From positions 1-40,755 of the forward strand of contig JAFQKE010000009.1 in NCBI GenBank assembly GCA_017397065.1: a DNA stretch of 40,755 nucleotides. Reading direction: 5' to 3'. The notes below the pieces were generated by a model. The model had not been told where the DNA came from, searched no databases, and worked only from the letters and a program-made list of their open reading frames with translations. Each line of letters begins with the position of its first letter. The first letter of the stretch is position 1. The DNA is from Clostridia bacterium (lineage in GTDB: Bacteria; Bacillota_A; Clostridia; Oscillospirales; Acutalibacteraceae). A program made the position numbers and the translations under genes. Positions 34,710 through 40,755 of this stretch are shown here, piece after piece.

Positions 34710-37700
34710 ATGGATTGTATAGAATTTGAATCAATTAAAATCGGCCTGGCATCTCCCGAGCAAATCAGAGAATGGGCACACGGAGAGGTTACTAAACCCG
34801 AAACTATAAACTACCGTACATTAAAGCCTGAAACAGGCGGTCTTTTCTGCGAAAAGATTTTTGGACCCCAGAAAGACTGGGAGTGCCATTGCGGTAAATA
34901 CAAAAGAATTCGTTATAAGGGCAAGGTCTGCGAACGCTGCGGAGTTGAGGTAACTCGTGCAAAGGTTCGTCGTGAGCGTATGGGTATTATTGAGCTTGCC
35001 GCCCCTGTATCACACATCTGGTACTATAAAACCATTCCTTCAAGACTTGGTTTGGCACTTAATCTTACTCCCCGTGATTTAGAGCAGGTACTCTACTTCT
35101 CACAGTACATTGTTACAAATCCCGGAGATACACCCCTTGTAAAGGAACAGCTTCTTAACGAAACTCAGTATAATGATAACCGTGAAAAATACGGTGATGA
35201 TTTTGAGGCATCTATGGGTGCCGAGGCAATCAAAAAATTGCTTGAAGAAATTGATCTGGAGGAAACCTGCGCAGAGCTCAGAAAAGAGCTTGAAACCGCA
35301 AGCACCCAGAAAGCTACACGCATCTTAAAGCGTTTAGAGGTTTTAGATGCCTTCCGTCTTTCAGGCAACCGTCCCGAGTGGATGATTCTTGATTGCATTC
35401 CGGTTATTCCGCCCGATCTTCGTCCTATGGTTCAGCTTGATGGTGGCCGTTTTGCTACCTCTGACCTTAACGATTTGTATCGCAGAGTTATTAACCGTAA
35501 CAACCGTCTTAAAAGACTTTTAGAGCTTTCTGCTCCTGATATCATTGTTCGCAATGAGAAGAGAATGCTTCAGGAGGCTGTTGATGCTCTTATTGATAAC
35601 GGCCGTCGTGGTAAGGCTGTTACCGGCCCCAGCAACCGTGCACTTAAATCCCTTTCGGATATGCTTAAAGGTAAGCAGGGTCGTTTCCGTCAGAACCTCC
35701 TCGGTAAACGTGTTGACTATTCCGGTCGTTCGGTTATCGTTGTTGGCCCTGAACTTAAAATGTATCAGTGCGGTCTTCCTAAGGAAATGGCTCTTGAGCT
35801 TTTCAAGCCTTTTGTTATGAAGCGCCTTGTTAAAACAGATGTTGTAAACAACATTAAAACAGCCCGTAAAATGGTAGAGCGTGCAGATGCTCAGGTTTGG
35901 GACGCTTTGGATGTAGTTATTAAAGAACATCCCGTTTTATTAAACCGTGCACCTACACTTCATAGACTTGGTATTCAGGCCTTTGAACCAGTGCTTGTTG
36001 AGGGTAGAGCTTTAAAACTCCATCCCCTTGTTTGTACCGCTTACAACGCCGACTTTGACGGCGACCAGATGGCTGTTCACGTACCCCTTTCTGCAGAGGC
36101 ACAGGCTGAGGCTCGCTTCCTTATGCTTGCCGCTAACAACCTGCTCAAGCCCTCAGACGGAAAACCTGTTACCGTTCCTACTCAGGATATGGTTCTCGGT
36201 TCTTACTACCTCACCATTGTAAAGCTTGATGAAAAGGGTGCTCCTACAAAGGATCCCGAAACCGGAGAGCTTCGCTATCACGTTTATCGTGATAAGGATG
36301 AGGCTATTATGGCTTACCAGACCGGTAATCTCGGTCTTCATACACCTATTAAGGTAAGAGCAACCGGCAGAAATCGCAAGGGTGAGATAATTTCCCGCAT
36401 TATTGATGCTACCGTTGGCTTCCTTATTTTCAATGAATCTGTTCCTCAGGATCTCGGCGGCATTGACCGTACCGTTCCCGGACATGAGCTTGACCTTGAA
36501 ATCCCTGTTTATGATAAAAACGGCAAGGTTAATAAGATAGATAAGAAAAAGCTCGGCCGCATTATTGATGACTGTATTCGTGTTCACGGCACAAGTGAAG
36601 CTGCCATTGTTCTTGATAACATCAAGGCAACAGGCTTTAAGTTCTCCACTAAGGGTGCTATCACCGTTGCAGTTGATGATGCTGTTATTCCTCCTGCAAA
36701 GGCTGAAATTTTAGCCGAAGCAGAAAAAATGATAGATAAGTGCAATAAGTTCTTTAAGCGTGGTCTTATCAGCGATGATGAGCGTAGCCGTCAGGTTATT
36801 GAAATATGGAACAAAGCAACCGAGGATGTTGCAGATGCACTTAAAGGCAACCTTGATGAGTTCAACCCCATCTTTATGATGGCCGATTCGGGCGCTCGTG
36901 GTTCTATGAGCCAGATCAGACAGCTCGCAGGTATGCGTGGACTTATCGCCAACACCGCCGGTAAGGTTATTGAAGTTCCCATTCGTGCTAACTATCGTGA
37001 AGGTCTTAACGTTTTGGAATACTTTATCTCCTCACGTGGTGCTCGTAAAGGTCTTGCCGATACCGCTCTTCGTACCGCTGACTCGGGTTACCTTACCCGT
37101 CGTTTGGTAGACGTTTCACAGGATGTTATCGTTCGTGACGACGATTGCGGAACAAAAGAGGGTCTTAAGGTTTCTGAAATCAAGGAAGGCAATCACCTTT
37201 TAGAAGGTATTTCAGAGCGTCTTATCGGTAGATATCTCCTTGAAGATTTCATCGATGAGGCAACCGGAGAAGTATTTGCTTCTAAGGATGAAATGCTTAC
37301 CAAAGAAAAGGCAGAAAAGATTGAAAAGGTTCTTTTAGCAAGACCTGAGGGTGAACAGTTTGTTCGTATCCGTTCTATTCTTAATTGCCGTTCCAGCCAC
37401 GGTGTGTGCCGTAAGTGCTATGGTGCAAACCTTGCAACAGGTACCCCCGTTACAGTTGGTGAAGCAGTAGGTATTATAGCTGCTCAGTCTATCGGTGAGC
37501 CCGGTACTCAGCTTACAATGCGTACCTTCCATACCGGTGGTATCGCATCTACCGAAGACATTACACAGGGTCTTCCCCGTGTTGAAGAGCTTTTTGAAGC
37601 CCGCCGTCCCAAACGTGCCGGTATAATTGCAAAATGTGCCGGTGCAGTAACAATTACAGAGGAAAAGAAAAATCGTGTAGTTGTTATTAACGGTCTTGAT

Positions 37701-38444
37701 GAAAAGGGCGAGCCGGTTGAGGAGCGTTCGGTTATTCCTGCAACCGCAAGACTCAGAGTAAATGAGGGAGACACCGTTTATAAGGGTGAACCTTTAGTAG
37801 ATGGTGCTATTGCTCCTCAGGATATTTTAGAGATTTTAGGACCGGAAGCTGTTCAGGACTATATCATTGAGCAGATTCAGGCAACCTACCGTACCCAGGG
37901 TGTTGACATCAATGATAAGCACATTGAGGTTATCATCCGTCAGATGATGCGTAAGGTTTCTGTAGATAATCCCGGAAGCAGCAATTTGTTACCTCTCTCC
38001 AGAATTGAGCGTAGCGAATTTGAGGCTGCAAAAGCAGAAATTGAGCAGAGAATTGAAGCAGGCGAAACTGATTTGGTTGTGCCCACCTGCAATCCTGTAT
38101 TGCTTGGTATTACCAAGGCTTCTCTTGCAACAGATTCTTTCCTTTCTGCCGCATCCTTCCAGGAGACCACCCGTGTTCTCACCGAAGCCGCAATCCAAGG
38201 TAAGAGCGATCCTCTCTTTGGTCTTAAAGAGAACGTTATCATCGGTAAGCTTGTACCTGCCGGTACCGGTATGAAGGTGTATAACGAGCGTGCCAAAGAG
38301 TACATTGCCGCTATTACACAAACTGAAAATGCAGAAGAAGAGTATTTTAACCCTGAGGAAACTACCTCTTCGCAGACCGATTCTTTAGGCGAGGCGGTTG
38401 AGGAGACTTCTGAAACCGAAACTACCGTAACCTCTGAAGAATAA
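34710..38444 (+). CDS. rpoC: RNA polymerase beta' subunit
   Basis: The beta' subunit carries the catalytic magnesium of RNA polymerase. The 1244-residue protein is complete. It has the zinc-binding Cys59/Cys61/Cys74/Cys77 cluster ([19 protein letters not shown]), the active-site [14 protein letters not shown] with Asp448/Asp450/Asp452, the bridge-helix and trigger-loop region with [20 protein letters not shown] and TMRTFHTGG, and a second Cys set SCR-like segment [20 protein letters not shown]. It lacks the large insertion of Gram-negative beta' and ends in an acidic Thr/Glu-rich tail. AGGAGGTAG precedes ATG 34710. No terminator hairpin follows before the str promoter, so some read-through is possible. 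Confidence 0.98.
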   Translation: MDCIEFESIKIGLASPEQIREWAHGEVTKPETINYRTLKPETGGLFCEKIFGPQKDWECHCGKYKRIRYKGKVCERCGVEVTRAKVRRERMGIIELAAPVSHIWYYKTIPSRLGLALNLTPRDLEQVLYFSQYIVTNPGDTPLVKEQLLNETQYNDNREKYGDDFEASMGAEAIKKLLEEIDLEETCAELRKELETASTQKATRILKRLEVLDAFRLSGNRPEWMILDCIPVIPPDLRPMVQLDGGRFATSDLNDLYRRVINRNNRLKRLLELSAPDIIVRNEKRMLQEAVDALIDNGRRGKAVTGPSNRALKSLSDMLKGKQGRFRQNLLGKRVDYSGRSVIVVGPELKMYQCGLPKEMALELFKPFVMKRLVKTDVVNNIKTARKMVERADAQVWDALDVVIKEHPVLLNRAPTLHRLGIQAFEPVLVEGRALKLHPLVCTAYNADFDGDQMAVHVPLSAEAQAEARFLMLAANNLLKPSDGKPVTVPTQDMVLGSYYLTIVKLDEKGAPTKDPETGELRYHVYRDKDEAIMAYQTGNLGLHTPIKVRATGRNRKGEIISRIIDATVGFLIFNESVPQDLGGIDRTVPGHELDLEIPVYDKNGKVNKIDKKKLGRIIDDCIRVHGTSEAAIVLDNIKATGFKFSTKGAITVAVDDAVIPPAKAEILAEAEKMIDKCNKFFKRGLISDDERSRQVIEIWNKATEDVADALKGNLDEFNPIFMMADSGARGSMSQIRQLAGMRGLIANTAGKVIEVPIRANYREGLNVLEYFISSRGARKGLADTALRTADSGYLTRRLVDVSQDVIVRDDDCGTKEGLKVSEIKEGNHLLEGISERLIGRYLLEDFIDEATGEVFASKDEMLTKEKAEKIEKVLLARPEGEQFVRIRSILNCRSSHGVCRKCYGANLATGTPVTVGEAVGIIAAQSIGEPGTQLTMRTFHTGGIASTEDITQGLPRVEELFEARRPKRAGIIAKCAGAVTITEEKKNRVVVINGLDEKGEPVEERSVIPATARLRVNEGDTVYKGEPLVDGAIAPQDILEILGPEAVQDYIIEQIQATYRTQGVDINDKHIEVIIRQMMRKVSVDNPGSSNLLPLSRIERSEFEAAKAEIEQRIEAGETDLVVPTCNPVLLGITKASLATDSFLSAASFQETTRVLTEAAIQGKSDPLFGLKENVIIGKLVPAGTGMKVYNERAKEYIAAITQTENAEEEYFNPEETTSSQTDSLGEAVEETSETETTVTSEE

Positions 38445-38471
38445 GATTTTTAAAAAAAATTTAAAAAAGTC

Positions 38472-38500
38472 TTGACAAATCCTAATTTTGAGTGTAAAAT
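38472..38500 (+). promoter_or_regulatory. Promoter of the str operon (rpsL-rpsG-fusA)
   Basis: A perfect TTGACA (38472-38477), 17 bases, TAAAAT (38495-38500). It starts about 28 bases after the rpoC stop codon, so str genes have their own promoter in addition to any read-through. Confidence 0.85.
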
Positions 38501-38507
38501 TTGATAT

Positions 38508-38588
38508 TGCGTGGGAGTTTGGGTATATCCAAATTCCCCGCAAATAATGGTATATAACCTAAGGCTGATGGGGTAATCCCCACCAGTC
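38508..38588 (+). promoter_or_regulatory. Two-hairpin leader of rpsL
   Basis: Hairpin 1 (38508-38542): TGCGTGGGAGTTTGG / CCAAATTCCCCGCA around GTATAT. Hairpin 2 (38563-38588): GGCTGATGGGG / CCCCACCAGTC around TAAT. Both lie in the leader before the AGGAGGTG site and lack T-runs, so they are not terminators. Such a structured leader fits autogenous control by a ribosomal protein or a translation-linked signal; that role is inference. Confidence 0.6.
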
Positions 38589-38629
38589 ATAAAAAGGTTT
38601 ATATAAAATATTATATTAGGAGGTGTAGT

Positions 38630-39052
38630 ATGCCAACCTTTAACCAGTTAGTTCGCAATGGTAGAGAAACTATCGTTAAAAAGGCTAAGGCTCCTGCTCT
38701 TTTAAAGGGTTATAACTCTATGAAGCGTCAGCCTACCGATCAGGATTCTCCCCAAAAACGCGGCGTTTGTACTGCTGTTAAAACTTCTACCCCTAAGAAG
38801 CCTAACTCGGCTCTTCGTAAGATCGCCAGAGTACGTCTTTCAAACGGTATTGAAGTTTCTGCATACATCCCCGGTATAGGACATAACTTGCAGGAGCATA
38901 GTGTTGTTCTTATTCGTGGTGGCCGTGTTAAGGATCTCCCTGGTGTTCGTTACCATATTATTCGTGGTACACTCGATACACAGGGTGTTGCTAACAGAAT
39001 GCAGTCACGTTCTAAGTATGGCGCTAAGAGACCTAAGGCTAGCGCTAAGTAA
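38630..39052 (+). CDS. rpsL: 30S ribosomal protein S12
   Basis: S12 lies at the decoding centre and controls accuracy. The 140-residue protein has the family core [21 protein letters not shown] with Lys56 equal to E. coli Lys43, [26 protein letters not shown] with the Lys equal to Lys88, and the basic C-terminus [11 protein letters not shown]. The residues that change in streptomycin resistance are wild type. Compared with E. coli it has about 13 extra residues before PQKRG, a form usual in Firmicutes. AGGAGGTG precedes ATG 38630. Confidence 0.98.
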   Translation: MPTFNQLVRNGRETIVKKAKAPALLKGYNSMKRQPTDQDSPQKRGVCTAVKTSTPKKPNSALRKIARVRLSNGIEVSAYIPGIGHNLQEHSVVLIRGGRVKDLPGVRYHIIRGTLDTQGVANRMQSRSKYGAKRPKASAK

Positions 39053-39212
39053 GCAGCAAAAACAAAACAATTTTTCATTATTAAAGACAAATCCTCTGCT
39101 GCAAGTACCAAAAGCAGCGGCGTTAATATATATTTTTCGCCCTTGCTTGGTGCCACGGGATGTTTGTCGCTCGAGTACCTGAGATATCATATATGTGAAG
39201 GAGGGAAGAGAA
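39053..39212 (+). other. rpsL-rpsG spacer with small hairpin
   Basis: The spacer is about 160 bases, longer than needed for translational coupling. It contains GCTGC / GCAGC (39098-39118) as a small hairpin and several CTCGAG-type partial repeats near 39170. In E. coli the corresponding spacer is where S7 binds its own mRNA; an equivalent site here is possible but not shown. No ORF is supported. Confidence 0.4.
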
Positions 39213-39683
39213 GTGCCAAGAAGAGGCTTTATTGCAAAACGTGATGTTTTGCCCGATCCGCTTTATAATTCAAAAATTGTGACTCGTCTTATCAACAACG
39301 TTATGTATGACGGTAAGAAGGGTGTTGCTCAAAAAATCGTTTATGGTGCTTTCGATATTATTTCCGAAAAGACCGGAAAAGAACCTTTAGAGGTTTTTGA
39401 GCAGGCTATGGAGAATGTTATGCCCCAATTAGAGGTTAAGGCCGTTCGTAAGGGCGGTGCAACCTATCAGGTTCCTTTCGAGGTTCGCCCCGAGAGAAAA
39501 CAGACTTTGGGACTCCGTTGGCTCACAGTTTATAGCCGTACACGCTCTGAAGCAACTATGAAAGAGCGTTTGGCTGGCGAGATCTTGGACGCTGTCAACG
39601 AAATGGGTGGCGCATTCAAAAAGCGTGAAGATACCCACAAAATGGCAGAAGCAAACAAGGCATTCGCTCACTATCGCTGGTAA
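39213..39683 (+). CDS. rpsG: 30S ribosomal protein S7
   Basis: S7 is a primary binder that nucleates the 30S head and contacts the E site. The 156-residue protein starts with the family [16 protein letters not shown] and has [19 protein letters not shown], the [18 protein letters not shown] beta-hairpin, and a C-terminal [15 protein letters not shown]. The GTG at 39213, preceded by AAGGAGGGA (39198-39206), is the start; an in-frame GTG at 39195 lies before this ribosome binding site and would add six residues foreign to the family. Confidence 0.98.
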   Translation: MPRRGFIAKRDVLPDPLYNSKIVTRLINNVMYDGKKGVAQKIVYGAFDIISEKTGKEPLEVFEQAMENVMPQLEVKAVRKGGATYQVPFEVRPERKQTLGLRWLTVYSRTRSEATMKERLAGEILDAVNEMGGAFKKREDTHKMAEANKAFAHYRW

Positions 39684-39767
39684 TTTTAAATATTCAGCGT
39701 AATAACGCGCAAATTAAGCGCATTTAGTAGTTTAAAAAACGTTTAACAGGGCAGAATATTTAAAATT
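39682..39767 (+). repeat. Perfect 14-base inverted repeat between rpsG and fusA
   Basis: AATTTTAAATATTC (39682-39695, beginning in the rpsG stop codon) and GAATATTTAAAATT (39754-39767) are exact reverse complements enclosing 58 bases. A smaller GCGC..GCGC pair lies inside. The right arm ends about 10 bases before the fusA AGGAGG site. It could fold the intercistronic RNA; role unknown. Confidence 0.75.
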
Positions 39768-39788
39768 GCCCGAATTTAGGAGGAAATT

Positions 39789-40755
39789 ATGCCAAGAAAG
39801 GTGTCTCTTGAACAAACAAGAAATATTGGCATTATGGCCCATATAGATGCTGGTAAAACCACTACCACCGAGCGAATCCTTTATTATACCGGTAAGGTTC
39901 GTAAGGTTGGTGAAACTCACGACGGTGCAGCAACTATGGACTGGATGGAGCAAGAGCAGGAGAGAGGTATTACAATTACCTCTGCTGCTACAACTTGCTT
40001 CTGGAATGACCATCGTATCAATATTATTGATACCCCCGGACACGTTGACTTCACAGTAGAAGTTCAACGTTCACTCCGCGTACTTGACGGTTCTGTTACC
40101 GTTCTTTGCGCTAAGGGCGGTGTTGAGCCTCAGTCTGAAACCGTTTGGCATCAGGCTGACGAATATCGTGTACCACGTATGATTTACATCAACAAGATGG
40201 ACATTATGGGTGCCGATTTTTACAATGTTCTCTCAATGATTAAGGAACGTTTTGGCTGTAATGCAGTTCCGATTCAGCTTCCTATCGGTTCTGAGGACAC
40301 CTTCAAGGGAATCATAGACCTTATTAACAATGAGGCTATCGTTTACTATGATGACCTTGGTAAAGATGTACGTAAAGAGGCTATTCCGGATGATATGAAG
40401 GAATTAGCTGAAAAATATCGTACCGAGCTTATTGAGTCTATTGTTGAGATGGACGAAGAGCTTATGGAGAAATATTTTGAAGGCGAAGAGCCCACAGTAG
40501 ACCAGATGAAGAAAATCATCCGTAAAGCTACTATCGCTAACGAGATGGTACCTGTTTGCTGCGGTACTTCTTATCGTAACAAGGGCGTTCAACCACTCTT
40601 AGACGCTATCGTTGATTTTATGCCTGCTCCAACCGACGTTGAAGCTATCAAAGGTATTAATCCTGATACTGAAGAAGAAGAGGTTCGCCATTCTACTGAT
40701 GATGAGCCTTTTGCTGCTCTTGCATTTAAAATTGCTACTGACCCATTCGTTGGTA
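39789..40755 (+). CDS. fusA: Elongation factor G (N-terminal part, cut by window end)
   Basis: EF-G drives translocation of tRNA and mRNA on the ribosome. The visible 322 codons have the GTPase motifs: G1 [10 protein letters not shown]2 region [11 protein letters not shown]3 DTPGHVDF and G4 [10 protein letters not shown], with the G' subdomain after. ATG 39789 follows AGGAGGAAA. The reading frame is open to the last base of the window; the missing part should be about 370 more residues. It is the third gene of the str operon. Confidence 0.97.
   Translation, partial: MPRKVSLEQTRNIGIMAHIDAGKTTTTERILYYTGKVRKVGETHDGAATMDWMEQEQERGITITSAATTCFWNDHRINIIDTPGHVDFTVEVQRSLRVLDGSVTVLCAKGGVEPQSETVWHQADEYRVPRMIYINKMDIMGADFYNVLSMIKERFGCNAVPIQLPIGSEDTFKGIIDLINNEAIVYYDDLGKDVRKEAIPDDMKELAEKYRTELIESIVEMDEELMEKYFEGEEPTVDQMKKIIRKATIANEMVPVCCGTSYRNKGVQPLLDAIVDFMPAPTDVEAIKGINPDTEEEEVRHSTDDEPFAALAFKIATDPFVG

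Noticed and set aside
38445..38471. Terminator after rpoC
   Set aside because: The T/A-rich run has no GC-containing hairpin in front of it.

Overview
The window looks like a chromosomal segment of a low-to-moderate G+C Gram-positive anaerobe of the class Clostridia, probably an uncultured gut Oscillospirales/Ruminococcaceae-type organism. Several things point there: a dockerin-bearing secreted esterase, a GlgC/GlgD pair, a T-box controlled leucine operon, GGAGG-type ribosome binding sites, TTG/GTG starts, and consensus sigma-A promoters with 17-base spacing. This placement is inferred from gene content and style, not from a search.

Layout. 1-2309: small orphan genes (VOC-fold protein, AAA/ABC-type ATPase, histidine phosphatase). 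2310-2884: dense palindromic repeats. 2885-5729 (minus): operon prmA-prfB-membrane protein; prfB has lost the usual programmed frameshift. 5930-6445: ECF transporter S-component-like membrane protein. 6596-9151: 851-residue secreted SGNH hydrolase with a C-terminal type I dockerin. 9181-9990: an AT-rich two-gene cassette (SLOG/DUF2493 protein and XRE regulator, divergent from overlapping -35 boxes) bracketed by two diverged copies of a terminator segment. 9991-10480: second repeat block. 10566-15650 (minus): leuA-leuC-leuD-leuB behind a T-box leader. 15781-17172: MATE transporter. 17569-23798: glycogen genes glgB-glgC-glgD-(repeat block)-glgA. 23928-24245: another repeat block. 24321-28467: MarR regulator plus heterodimeric ABC multidrug exporter. 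28673-30393: a type II restriction-modification pair (C5-methyltransferase overlapping a PD-(D/E)xK-like endonuclease). 30672-40755: rpoB-rpoC, then the str operon rpsL-rpsG-fusA (fusA cut by the window end), each group with its own near-consensus promoter and a long, potentially structured leader.

Functional picture. The core genes cover transcription and translation (rpoBC, rpsL, rpsG, fusA, prfB, prmA), leucine synthesis under tRNA-sensing control, and glycogen synthesis through ADP-glucose. Accessory material is interleaved: an R-M system directly upstream of rpoB, the SLOG/XRE cassette, and a dispersed family of mosaic palindromic repeats in at least five intergenic blocks. The repeats share modules of up to about 130 bases, some nearly identical and some inverted, with recurring ends of the form ATAAATTGTAGTTTGAA. 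They, and a second family of recurring long-stem terminators, are the least explained structure in the window.
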